A stretch of 64,000 nucleotides of DNA from assembly GCF_002865645.1 (NCBI RefSeq), contig NW_020194667.1, positions 248,001 to 312,000 on the forward strand, read 5' to 3'. The position numbers were made by a program, and so were the translations under genes. The notes beneath the pieces are model-generated. The model was not told the DNA's origin. It made no database searches and saw nothing but the letters and a program-made list of their open reading frames with translations. Shown piece after piece: positions 49,876 through 61,476 of this stretch. The DNA is from Hyaloscypha bicolor E. Taxonomy: Eukaryota; Ascomycota; Leotiomycetes; Helotiales; Hyaloscyphaceae. The first letter of the stretch is position 1. Each line of letters opens with the position of its first letter.

Positions 49876-50155
49876 AACATAATTTTAATAACAACAGCAT
49901 GTAGGAATTTCCAACAACACATTTCCAATAACACTTCTTTCACAGAACTCTGAAAAGCAGTAGGGAGGTAGATCCTGAGTCTGTCGAAAAGGGAGGGCCA
50001 CGTGCTGCGAAGTTAATTTTCACCCGTTAAGTCGCGTCTTCTGAAGACTTGAACTTCACTTCAGCGGCGACCTTGCGAAGGCGTCCACCTACCACCAGCC
50101 AACGACGACGAGATAACCTCGAGACTTCACAGAAATAGTGGATGAATTAGACACC
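49876..50155. other. Short intergenic region
   Basis: 280 bp between the divergent BTB fragment and 2EXR pseudogene. Any first BTB exon would have to be here, but none is recognisable. Confidence 0.4.
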
Positions 50156-50815
50156 ATGGAGGCATCCAACACCGTGGACGAGCCCGGAATTTTCGTTTGG
50201 TTCCTGCTACACGTTCACGAAGTTTAGCATCCTTCCGATCGAAATTGAAATGCGAATATGGCCTATGGGTGCCCGTTTCGAAAACTCAAGGACTCGGGTA
50301 TTCGTAACCATGGAGTATCAAAGGCTACCTGGCTCTAGCTTGATAGACTACGTAGTAGACGATTGCAATCCCGAGCCATTCCCTGCCGTTCCCCACGTCT
50401 GTCGACGGTCTACGGAGGAAATTCCGAATGTTTACACACAAATCAGCACCACAAAAGCTGGCGGCCGAGGACGCTATACTGATCCATATATCAATACTCT
50501 ATACGACAGGTTTTATATAAGAGCGGATTAGTGGGATAATTTCAAATTTTGATCGACCTCGTCATTCAGCGAAACACCGCGTGGCCCCTTGTACCAGACG
50601 TACAGAAAGACGTGGGAAGACTTCGGAATATCCGCTATCTAACTATGGATCTCATGGCTTTTGGCGCTGTTCCTGCCCAAATCTGGACTGAATTCTCTAA
50701 ACTCGAAACATTGACGATTGCTCTTTACCCCTTTGAAGTGATCAAAGACATCGATCATCTTGAGAATGAGGATGGTTTTATGCCCCAAAACCCCGAATTT
50801 GTCAAGCCGCAGTGA
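50156..50815 (+). pseudogene. 2EXR protein pseudogene, paralogue of 42093-43386
   Basis: The start region MEASNTVDEPG is followed by a frameshift into FTKFSILPIEIEMRIW, the 2EXR motif. A second open segment reaches YDRFYIRAD and then TAG at about 50,529. Frame change again gives LIDLVIQRNTAWPL, GRLRNIRYLTMDLMAFGAVP and FSKLETLTIALYPFEVIKD. These match the intact gene segment by segment (YDIFYIGNEPWEGFKILVDI; DLNIFGAVP; FPKLETLSIVFYPHKEIQD). At least two frameshifts and one stop make it non-functional. Changes are not confined to C-to-T, so RIP is not the cause. Weak similarity (ARAAQTLEA) may extend to about 50,880. Confidence 0.75.
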
Positions 50816-51440
50816 GAATGATGCACACTGTATTGCCAGAGCAGCTCAAACTTTGGAAGCGAAAATTACTTACCCAGCAGGAGAGTCAGCTTTGGGGTTG
50901 TCTTCATTGAAGGGAGGGAATTTGGCTTATATTATACTCGCAGCGAAACGGAACAAGGACACGTTCCTGATCCGTACAGTGACCACGGGAGTTGGTGATT
51001 GAAAATCCCTTAGATGGGAGGTGAATGACACACCTATTTAAGCAGAGAGGGACAGTATGAGCCTGAATCCTGCTTCCGCTTTGTCTTTTGGCACGCCTCG
51101 TACATCGTGCGTTCTCGAGCCACTCACAAAGAGGCAAAAGCTCGACCCAGGTCCAAGAGCCTATGGAACGGTCGGTACTATGTTGGACTTTTTAATATCT
51201 CCTTCTCACAATCAATCATAACGTTGTTGCCCTTGTCTCTATATTTTTTTTTTCTCATCTCAAATAATGCAATCACCTCGGTGCTAGTTCTGGACCACGA
51301 GTTACACGCAGAGACGAAGGAATATTCTTCAGATATCTCCAAATATCTCATTGATTCATATACCCCTCTCCTCCCCCTTCTCATGCAAATAAACCTTTTG
51401 CAGTTCATCCAAACGAATGTGCACGAATATTCCTCTATAT
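50816..51440. other. Intergenic, 3' of regulator gene
   Basis: About 625 bp with a T-rich run at 51,245-51,255. No gene is recognised. Confidence 0.45.
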
Positions 51441-54400
51441 TTATAGCACCCTGACCTCATTCAGGGGCAAAAATGAAAGTAAGAACTTCGCCACCAGCCT
51501 CCCTGAGTTCCTCTTCGCAAAATCCTCCGGCCTCATATCAAGCACAAGCGGCTTATCCCTTTCTCGCAAAATTTCAGCTAAAAAAGTCAGTACAAGCACC
51601 AAGATCAAGCGAGTAAGAGGAGAAAGCCCACCTTTGTCAAAAACATTCTTCTTAATCTCCCTAATCATTCCCATACTCGCCGCATCAAAGTGCTTCTCAG
51701 CATTCAACTCAAACTCATCCCTGAACGGATTCAAGCCCCCCGAATCCCTCTTCCCCGTGCGATACAGCGCATGGAAAAGATGTGTCAACTGCGCACATGG
51801 TCCATCCTCCAGCTCCTGACACGCCTTCAGCGGCTCCTCATCCATTCCCGTCCCTATCCCACTCAACTGGTTGGCTGCTCTCGCAGTCTGGATATGCGCA
51901 TTCAGCAGTATCTGACCATGCTCGATCGTCGAACATAAAAGGATCATGGAGGCGAAGTAGATGGGCCAAAAGCCTTTATCGCGCGATCTGACGGCTTTTT
52001 CCAGTTTCGAGAGAAACTTGTGTGCGAGTTGGCGGCACAGCTTGAAGGTTATGTGCTTTAGTTGGCGGTTGAGGAGACGGCTGGAGTAGAATTCTACGGA
52101 GGGGTATTTGGTTTGGATGTGGTAGAGGATCATTTTTGCGGAGGAGTCGGTGAAGATTGGGGGGTTGCTGATGGCGCGGATGGCGAGGCGGAGTTGTAGG
52201 ATTGTGTGTATGAGGGGGTGTTTCTGTTTCAAGATTTAGTGAGAGATGGGTTGGCTGTGAGGATGACCTACGACGGGCATTGTATCGTAGTATCGGTAGA
52301 CGGTCTCTAGAATCGATCGAGAGACATCTGCAGTTCGCCAGCAGCAGACGCCACTCACGAATTCTTGGTTTACAAGCTTGTTCTCGAGCTCGTCTAGGCA
52401 GGTCTGCTCCAAAAGAACCAAATTGGGTTCAGTCAAGCCAACTGGCAAGGACTCGACGCCAAGTGGGTGTCCATCTTGACTATGGTATTTCGTTTGCATT
52501 ATCCCGTTTGGAACGGTGACAAACGGGCTGGCTCGAACCTTTAAAGTCCCTTCTCCCCATGTGACAACCACATTCAGAATTTGGCCTGTGAAACCGCGGG
52601 TGTTATCGTCAGTATATCTCTGGATGGCTTGAGTGCTGAAATCAGAGACCAGGTAATCTAGTCTATAGTAAGTCACAATTGCACGTCGAGCTTCAAGGGG
52701 ACATACCAGGGAAGAGGAGGTCGCCGTAAGCTGTGAAAGGATTTCTGTTGCAGAGTCGATACACTGGACTGCTAGATTTCTTCCTGCAACGATCACAAGT
52801 TGATCCTTCCGAGCACTACATTCATCGTCAGACAAAGTCGATATCGGTAGCAGGTATTTACCGGTATTTTCATCACCCAGCAATTCCAGCAAGCTCCTAG
52901 CTTCCTGACCTCTCTTGCCTTTCTCAAGGTCTCAGCGTCCAGTGCCCCTTTACGCCGGCTTTGACCTCGACCCGCAGTGTGTCCGTCACTTTCATCATGA
53001 GCCACAAATGTAAACGTGGATGAATTTCCAGAGTTAGAGGGCCGATGAGCAGCACCATTTGCCGACTCGCGAAGGACATCTTGGAATTGATTCTTTGATG
53101 GGGAAGGTGTGAAGAGCGAAACCGAATCATGCTGCCTGGTTCCATCAAATCGAGGAAAGGAATCTTGCTCCTGCGCGACGCTGAAAACATGGACGGTGGG
53201 TGCCTGCCTTACCTCATCACTGGTGTGTCTCTCCTGGTGTGGTGTTCCAGATTCCCTCGATTTAATGTGACTAATTCGACGCTCGCTGTTTCCGTTAACC
53301 GAAATGGCTCCCTTGGACAAGGTTCTCGGGATTCGTTCACGGCCGAATTTCTGCATAAAGAAGCCATTGTAGGCCCCATCAGCGAAGAAGCACGATCCGA
53401 GACTGAGAAGGAACTCTTTCATCCCTCTGAACCCTCGTTCTTCCCATTTCGCGCTTTGTACCATTGCTCGTGTTTCCAGCAAAGCAGCTCCCAGCTCATC
53501 GTCCTGATCAATCTCCGGGTCCAGTACAACATCTGATTTTGATGACCAGCAGAACACGCTGACGAGAGCTTTATATGCACTCGTAATCCTAACCGCATCT
53601 TCCTCCTCCCAAGGATTTGGGTCTTCGTAGTCGGCACGAATGGAATAAGCATCAATCAGGATCGACTTGGCAATCCCCAAAACCAGTATTGCGTAAAAGC
53701 AGGCCAGTTGTGCGAACCCTGTCAGTTTTGCTCTTCCAGCACAGATCTTTTCGAACCGTCGTAGGAGACTTTCGATATCATCCTTGAGATCGACGAGGAC
53801 CAAAGTATTTGGTGTTGAGCTCGAGGGGTCGAAGGGTGGGATCATGTCACCTGACGCCATCTGCGAGCAAAGTCTCTCAAGCAGGTAGAACTCAACAGAT
53901 TGTCGGAGGATGCGCTTTGTTTGGTTGAAAAGCTCCCAGTATTCCTGCCCACCAGTTAGTCAAACGAAATGAAGTTGTGAAGGCTTCAAATATCTGTATC
54001 GAGCTGGGAAAATGGGGTTGCAAATAGGAAGCTAACGTCCCAGTTTGATTCAAACAACCGGAGCGGAAGGTAAAATAATGAACGGGCATACCGGTTCATA
54101 GACGGAGAATTCGTTACCCTGCCGCAGCAAAGTAAAGAGGTTATACTCCGTCTTCGTGAGGTAAGTCGAGTCCATAGACACTGCTTGCAACACACTCCAC
54201 GCAGCCTCGTAATCTTGCTGAAGAAAGCCGTCGGGAGTGAAGGTATCCCCATCACCGCCATATTCGGTCAACGTTATGGCTGCTCTGCTCACTGACCCAC
54301 GGTTTGTGATGTCGTCCCACGAAGCATCGTCAAGTTGAGCGAAATCGGGTCTGGCCTCCACCAAGTGCATCATGCGTCGTCTCTTTTGGTCTGAGACTCG

Positions 54401-55612
54401 AGACTTTGTTAGCACAAAATTGATAATCTCACTGCCACCGGACCTATATCTTAAAGTTCTAGTTGTAGATCTGGCAAAGGCTTTGGAAGTTCAATGATTA
54501 GTGTGAGAAGCAATTTGGGTAGTCAAAGCTGCAGCTCACCTGGGCAAAATATGTTGGAGAAATCTTGTAAACGAGCCCTGAAACAGCCTAAGATTTTCCA
54601 GAAGTCGCTTTCATTCTCAAAGCTTTGCGTCGGACAATGGCTGCATTGATCCAAGGAATCGCACTGCAGAATAATCAGTCATATGTGCAGATGCCGTGAA
54701 AATTGAGGTCACGTGAATTGCGAGCCAACAAATATTTTCAAGGACCGAGGATGCTGGAAATCTCTTGACCGCCTCACCTTTTTCTTCAGTATTCTGCATC
54801 TCAGACAAGGTGGCTTATCCTTTTCGGCAATCCGCGGTCGTTTGTGGGGGCGTTCCGTCGAGTGCTCTGAGTCCTCACGAGACGAGCCATCTGGAGTTAC
54901 AGGGAAAACATGAAATGCATCCCCAGCACCGAAGAATAGGGATCTTCTATTTAATGAAGACACGAGGTCCATTTCGGCGCGGTTGAACTGATCTGAGGTT
55001 TTTCTCTCAGTAATCGACAACCAACTTGTGAACTCCTCGGGCTGTACATTCACGAACGCGGGATTTGGGGTTTCCTTGAGATACCGACGGGACGCGTCCA
55101 TTCTTCCTAGAGACAGATCAATATGAAATCCAATTCGGGTTTGTAGGAGCTATACCTGATCTGAAGATATCCGCTTCCAAGGAGCCTATCTTTTGACGCA
55201 AGATCTGACATCGATCTTCTAAGGAAGGTGCCCCATTCTCTAATTCCGAGTCAGTAATCAATTCCCTCGAACCCAAAATTTGATGTTCTCTCAGAATTCC
55301 TAAGCAAGATAGGACAATCGAGGCACATCACCGTCATCGGCCCATCGTCACGGGAATGGGGGATGTCGACGACTCGTACGCTTGGTTTAGGCTGGCCGTT
55401 TCATCTCCTCGAAGGGGAATCACTGAAACCATCTCAAATGAATGGGACTCACCATTCTCCATGAATTCCTCGATAACCGCCAACTTCCGCTTCAGCATCG
55501 ATTCCTCGTGCACGAGGTCATCCTCCCCGGCCGAGGTCCCTGAGCTTTGCCATGGCGAGGACTCATCGCCCAACGTCGTAGGGCTGCTCATCTTGTTCGT
55601 CGGCTTGTCCAT
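51441..55612 (-). CDS. Fungal regulator with two Zn2Cys6 clusters, ten exons
   Basis: Exons: 55612-55453, 55239-55156, 55106-54778, 54663-54540, 54480-54092, 53944-52862, 52815-52707, 52657-52272, 52223-51632 and 51577-51441. The sum is 3,393 bp, or 1,130 residues plus stop, in frame at every junction. Cluster 1 is C182-x2-C185-x6-C192-x5-C198-x2-C201, with C218 a distant sixth; its third Cys is created exactly across an intron (ILKKK/CDSLDQC). Cluster 2 is C714-x2-C717-x6-C724-x5-C730-x2-C733-x11-C745 (GACWNCWVMKIP/CSEGSTCDRC), also split by an intron. Between them is a long helical region (YELFNQTKRILRQ-type) and a disordered stretch. The acceptor of the 54480 exon is the least certain. The last intron is 54 bp and frame-neutral. 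Probably a nuclear DNA-binding regulator; targets unknown. Confidence 0.82.
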
Positions 55613-57164
55613 TCTCGCCAGGCGTGCGAAGAGCGCCGACCTTCTTATGCTTCAGGAGTGAGTCGTGAGTCGAGGTCGTGTGCTCATCTTCCCACTCATT
55701 CGCCTGTTGAAATGGGGATTCGTCCACAAACAGAATGTCGGTCTCTTTAGCAGACGATCTGATTTGCTGGCGAAGACACGCTAGCCTGATGGGGTCACCG
55801 GAGTTCTCTTTTCTTCCGGCTGGTAAGCAGCCACTGGCGTGGGTATTTACAATACTTGCCTGCGTAGAATAGGGTATGGCTCATTAGAGAACTGGGTTGT
55901 CTCAGGCATGCCGGCTTGGCGTTACCGAGTTTCCTGATCAGGGTCTCGGTGAAGGGAGCTGCATCGGCACTGGTCGTCCTCTCACCCACAATACGCCTTC
56001 TATTTCCACGAGCTGAAGGAAAGGGACGATAGGGATTGTATATTATAGGAGGGAACACTCCCTGTCCCGACTTGGCAACTCGATCCTGTTTGATTGGCAG
56101 CCGCCCCGTTCCATCATGACGTCCGCCCCGATTAATGCCCTTTGGGTTGATGCCGCCCCTCTACGACACAACCTGACCGAGCTTCCGTCCTCGATGATAG
56201 CGGTCGAGTAGACGGCAGTATGTGCTTAGACGAACATGTCGAACTTGATCTCGGAGAACTTACAAATGCCGCCATCCAACCTGGATGCCCTCCCTTGAGG
56301 GCCCAGCGAAACGACTTGAATGAAACCGCAATTTGAAAATCAGCACTGCAGACATCCCTTGAGCAAGAACAGCCAAACAAACGGATTGTGCTAAACCTGC
56401 TCTCAACTGGAAGGAAAATCACAAGACCAGCACTCCATGCTAGTCTGCTTGGGATGCTGGATGAGCTCTCCGGCACGAAGAGACGGCCAAGGAATCATGA
56501 AAGCTCTGATGAATGGTATCTGGAATTGAAATGTTGATAAGCAAGTGCTGCAATGAAAGGGAAAACCCAAATGATGAGTGCGGAGGGTGTGTTGGGTTGA
56601 AGGACACCACTGGATCGCTGCAAACGACAGTCGCTGCATGAAGGCAATTGAAACACAAATCCGGACGATCCTTGTGTCTTGTAGTCTCGTTGGCATCTAA
56701 TACGCAAAAGAAATACCAATATTGATACACCAGTAAAGTGGGATTGTGTAGATTGATAGTTCTTTCCATATATAGATGTAATCAACGGACGGCCATGAAT
56801 TCGTTCTTCCACTCCCATCGTTTCTCAATCTTCCGTCTTCTCTCAACATTCTCACCAATATCTAGGTTTGTTGAGATGCATCCTCCAAAAGTGTCTCCAT
56901 ATAGCCGTGGCTTCCCTTTCTTGGGACTGACTCCTGCTGAGTTGCTGAATCTTTGCTCGAGGACCGCAAATTGTTTGTAAACTTGCAATTACATTGTGAA
57001 ATGTGCTATGAGAGAATCTTCTTACGTTCTTTTCTTGTATCGAGGTGTTAAGCTTCGAGGTCTGGGCTGTGGTGTTTGAAGGAGAGCTTGATGGGAGGGC
57101 AGCCCGTGTCACGTGAAATGGTGATTGATGGGAGCTTTCAAATCAAAGACACTTCAGCATTATT
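55613..57164. promoter_or_regulatory. Long intergenic region upstream of the regulator gene
   Basis: About 1.55 kb between the regulator start and the stop of the NACHT-ankyrin gene, both on the minus strand. Many overlapping open frames, none recognisable. A TGTCACGTG box lies at 57,108-57,116. The long, gene-free stretch is compatible with an extended promoter or 5' UTR. Confidence 0.45.
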
Positions 57165-59802
57165 CTATTCATCAAGCTTGAAATCTATGGCCAAAAGCAT
57201 CTCATCCAACCGATCTTGGAGTGTAAACTTCCGGCCCAGTACCCCCTTTAAATCAGTGGCTCCATTTTTGAGCAACAAATCTTGCATCTCCTGATTCCCA
57301 TTGATAGCCGCCCAATATAAGGGAGGCTCGTCACTCACGTTACAAAGATTCGGATCAGCTCCTTGATCCAACAAAACTTTTACAACATCAATGCGATTTC
57401 GATAAGTGGCAACGTGTAATGCTGTTGAATATGCACGTCCACCCAACGCGTTGAGCTCAATATCCTTCTGGGATTCGAGAATCATTCGGACAACCTCCGT
57501 GAGGCCATAAGAGGCTGCGTAATAGAGCGGCTGCGTCTTTCGTATTTGTTCGTATACCACATCCGGAATAAGCATTCCGACCCAAAATGTATAATTGCCT
57601 CCTGATGGTGTTTTCCATGTCTCAAAAAATGCTTGAAGCATCTCGATCGTCCTTGGCTCGAGATAGTCGTCTGGATCGCCCGGCATTTTGGAGAGGTACT
57701 TTAGCCAGTTGTTAATAGCATGGATTAAGAAAGGGTACGAACTCCTCATAGCCGCCATCTCGGTTTTCTGGCGACTTTGGTGACCAGTCGAAAACTCGGG
57801 GTTCATGAGGTACGCTAAACAGCACTGAGCAAGAAATTGCCGTGAAGGTGTCGTCGAAAAATGGAATTGTGACGGTCCCATTTTGGGCTGAGTTAAATAA
57901 TCCGCCACTGAAGCATGTGCAAGTTTCAAATATGTAACACTTTCCTTTTCAGGATATGTGGTCCATCGACTCGTCTTCACAGTTGTGACCAAAGACGAGC
58001 ACATCGATAGAATACTTCGAGGATCCAGAAGTCTGGAATCAGGGTCGAAATGAGGAGGATCCGAGTCGAGGTCCACTGCGAGGATCTCCACAATTTCTTC
58101 CAGAGTCAAAGATTCCTGTGTAGCTGTCAAGACTTGAAGAGTCTTTAGCACATCTTGCTGATGGAGCTCGTCGATTTGGAATAGAATCTGATCGTATGTC
58201 TGGTCCAAGTTCTTAGGCAAGCCTACCGACAAAGCTTTACGTATGGCGGCTACAGACATGCAACGTCGTAGCATATCAAGCTGACATACAACCCATTGGA
58301 ACCTAGTTATCTTATCAGCAAGAAAAATATCCGCTGGAGGACACCACTCACATGCCATCCTCTCCTTCCAGAAGCTTTTTCTGGATCTGAAACCGAATAT
58401 CCGGAGGGAACCTGGACAACGACTTGTCGTTCTCAAGCTTGTCGGCAACGTAAAGGATGATATCCTCATTCATTTCTGAATCTTGAAGACACACTCGTTC
58501 TGTGACCAACCCCGTCAACGACTCTTCGATATCCGCCAATTGCCGACTGGTGACAAGGAGATGGAGGCGTGACAAGTCCCAACCCTGAACTGAGTTGATG
58601 AAATGCAAGATCTCCTCGCAATCTAGACTTTCATCGAGAGCATCTAAAACAATATAAACGTTGTGGAACGTGAGAATCAAGTTTCGAAGTGTTGCGAGAA
58701 GGTTTTGTTCGTCGATAACTTCCATGCCGTCTGGTTGGCTGTTGTACAGCTCAAGTAAGGGAGGCGGTATTGTTTCACACTGAGCTGATAATTGTGTGAT
58801 AAGAGATCGTATCAGGGAGTTCGTGTCTCTTTTCCCAGTATCGTTGAAGTCAAAATAAAAGTATGTGAGTGCAGTTCGGGGCGCTTGCTGGAAGTAACGG
58901 ATGAGTTGCTCGATGGCCGTTGAGCTATTCAGGCGTGAGCACGAAGAAGCAAAAAAAGCTCTTGGGGTATTACCAAAGTACAGTCTTCCCACTTCCAGCT
59001 GTATCGTTTTATCAGAGGCGTTTTGCAGGCCAGCTGCGGTAAGAACTTACGAATTCCATAAATCCAAAGAAACGAATTCTCGCTTTGTAACCAATGTTCA
59101 TACTGCTTGCTCCTTAAAAGCCAAACCCCAGTCTGAAACTGACGTTTCTTTCGATTTGTAACATGATTCGAATATGGATCAGGAGCAGAAAGCCACTTGT
59201 AGATTGCTTGCCGTTTGAGATCTGCAACTCCTCCATCAGCACACCACCTCTCTCATACTTCGCAGACTCACCAGTGTTATGCCTTTGAAACATCTGCGTC
59301 AAATCCTCCACATCGTCTTTGATAGATAAACTCAATGTACTGCCTCCCATCAGTGACATCCGTACTCGTCACGTGAGAGTACTTACGCCTGATCAGCACT
59401 CAACGCCAACTGCATCGTACTCTTCCACCTCTCAAGCCCCTCCAGTGCCCTCCTCATCTCACCCTCCTTAAGTGGCCAAATCAAGCTATTCCTTAACTTC
59501 CTCCATCCCTTCTCAGGCTCCAGCTTAGCTCTCAACCTCTCTAGCTCCGCTTGACAACTCTGTAACGTGCCCCCATCCTTCGCCAATAATTCAACCGTTG
59601 ATAATTCCCCGGCTTTCGTCGTCTCAATGAGACGGAGTATTGATTCTAAGACGTCTTTTAGGGAATTAAGGGCCTCGGTGATTTGGATAACCTCACGGGA
59701 AGCGGAGGCCACGCCGGTGCGGTAGTCGTACAGGATTGAGATGACAGAGGTCGTGATTTGGAGGACCGCTATGAGCGTCCCAGCTATACTTAAGGGGTCC
59801 AT
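57165..59802 (-). CDS. NACHT-ankyrin (NLR-like) protein, six exons
   Basis: Exons: 59802-59387, 59339-59272, 59221-59051, 58998-58974, 58924-58352 and 58302-57165, total 2,391 bp, 796 residues. Residues 1-110 form a fungal NLR-type helical N-terminal domain (MDPLSIAGTLIAVLQITTSV). The NACHT domain has Walker A GIPGSGKT (217-224), encoded mostly by a 25-bp exon, and Walker B VYIVLDALDES (316-326). A winged-helix-like region follows (LDQTYDQIL, LTLEEIVEILAVD, SYLKLAH-type HASVADYL). Ankyrin repeats occupy about 677-770 (LYYAASYGLTEVVRMIL, TALHVATYRNRIDVVKVLLDQGADPN, PLYWAAINGNQEMQDLLL). Architectures of this kind act as STAND ATPases in fungal allorecognition and innate immunity; this gene's role is inferred. 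It has about three ankyrin units, few for the family, and ends soon after. Confidence 0.85.
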
Positions 59803-60317
59803 GAGCGCGAAGTGGTCGAGTCAGGCCATTTTTAGGCCTTTATGTCGTTCAGAAGTAGATGTCTGGTAGTTGAGGTTGGTGGCGGGGCATCACAACTTTA
59901 TGCACGTGGGGTAGTGCACAAATCTCTCTGTTCTGCTGTTGAGAGAGTGCTCAAATATACGCATTGCTCTGCAGGATGAGACATGTTAACGCCAATTCGC
60001 TGACATCGGTTGAACTCTCGCTCAAGAAATGTGCGAGGATGTTTTATTTAGATCTTATTTAGATCTTGCTTGCTTCAACGTCGAAGAACGCGAACGCAAA
60101 TGGTTTGTAGAAGAGTGCCTGCAGGCTCTTCACGCTATGATACAGCACGTTACCCACGCGTTGCTTAACCCAGAATTGAGAAATAGAAGTGCCCGCCATA
60201 GCCAAGTCATACCGCTTTTACCAATCAATGCAACCCAAATACTGTACAATCATTTGTCGTAAGAAGATCCGTCGCTCTAAATCCTCAACGAGAGATCTAG
60301 AATGGCTGAATATGCAA
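59803..60317. promoter_or_regulatory. Upstream region of the NACHT-ankyrin gene
   Basis: 515 bp, shared with the 3' end of the eIF4E-family gene. It holds a perfect 11-bp tandem duplication TTATTTAGATC (60044-60054, 60055-60065) and a GCACGTGGG box at about 59,902. Confidence 0.45.
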
Positions 60318-61476
60318 TTATGAAGTCTGCTTCTTCTCAGGGGACGACTGTTCGATATCCTTACTTCCATTACGCGGGTGCGCAGAATGATGATTATGCT
60401 GGCTTGACTTCTCCTTTCTAGCATCGTCTATCGCGGTTCGTTGTTGGATACTGGAGTCGTGAGACTTCCATTCGACCTTCGTTTCTGGAGGGAAGATTAA
60501 AATGCGCTTCATCGTCTCCCTGTAGAGAATTGTCAGTAGTGTACCCTCGTATTGGGATTTCGGACCATACCTAATCTTCAGGACCCGCCCGCCGTTGTTG
60601 CGGGTCCAGATGCTCAAAATGTCCTCTCCATTCCGGACACTGAGCACCGCTCCACAAACCTCCTCACTAGCTTCTGCAAACTGGTCGCCTACAATGGCTA
60701 AGAGCAGGTCCTCCCAGTACCGATCCGCCACTCCCTTCTTCAATCTCACAATCCACTTGCCACCCCGCTTATTCTCATCATCCTCCCAAACCGGTCGAAT
60801 GCCTTTCTTGAATATGTGGTAATCGGAGACGAGAGGTAAAGTCGAAGGGCGCTTCAAGTGCTGGTAGATGCCAAAGAAATCCTCCACTGTTCCAAAGCTT
60901 GCCATAGGATGCAAGGTCTTTTCATATTCCACAAAGCCGTTCGACTTGGAAATTGGCGGGCGGAACCAGAACACCCAGCTATGCCTTAATGAATGTATTG
61001 GGGGAGGAGTTGCGGTCTTTGAGTCTGTGAGGGATGCCTTCGAGGGCTTAGTGCCTAGGTCCTTGATCTGCTTCTCTGCCGTTGGAGTCCTTGCCGCCGC
61101 TCCCACGACGCTACTGAAGTCCAGCGCACCGCCTGGGGTTTTCGGAGTCTTGGAAGATCCAAAAGACGCAAAAGCGCCAGATCCTAGGCCAAATGCGCTT
61201 GCTGCACCAGCAGTTGGTGAGGCAAGGGAGCTGGTTGAAGGGCTCATCGCGTTGAAGGGATTTTTGTTACTGTGCGAAGATGAGTCTCCATGTCGTCTGC
61301 CCAGCGTATAGTTTCGAGTAGGGTGGTCATTCGAAGGAAGAGCGCCATTCGTAGTAGGATTTCCCGTGGACAAAGACAGCTTGCTGGTGCTAATGGTATC
61401 ACTGTAAGCTATGCGCTTGTAGCACGCAGCGGTCAAGAGAAACTTACTTCGAGCGCCGGGTCCACAAATTGTCCAT
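60318..61476 (-). CDS. eIF4E-family cap-binding protein (eIF4E2/4EHP-like)
   Basis: Exons 61476-61448 (MDNLWTRRSN), 61383-60571 and 60519-60318, total 1,044 bp, 347 residues. Residues 11-140 are low-complexity Ser/Thr/Ala-rich (GAASAFGLGSGAFASFGSSK). The eIF4E fold spans about 143-293: HSWVFWFRPP (cap-site aromatic strand), TVEDFFGIYQHL, RPVWEDDENKRGGKWIV with the Trp-Glu pair that stacks on and reads m7G, and LSIWTRNN. The long N-terminal extension and FWF instead of the usual W/Y pattern point to the class II (4EHP-like) branch, which binds caps but often represses translation; this is inference. The 51-bp intron (GTATGG...CTGAC...CTACAG) is a multiple of three, so retention would insert 17 residues without a stop. 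Confidence 0.85.
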
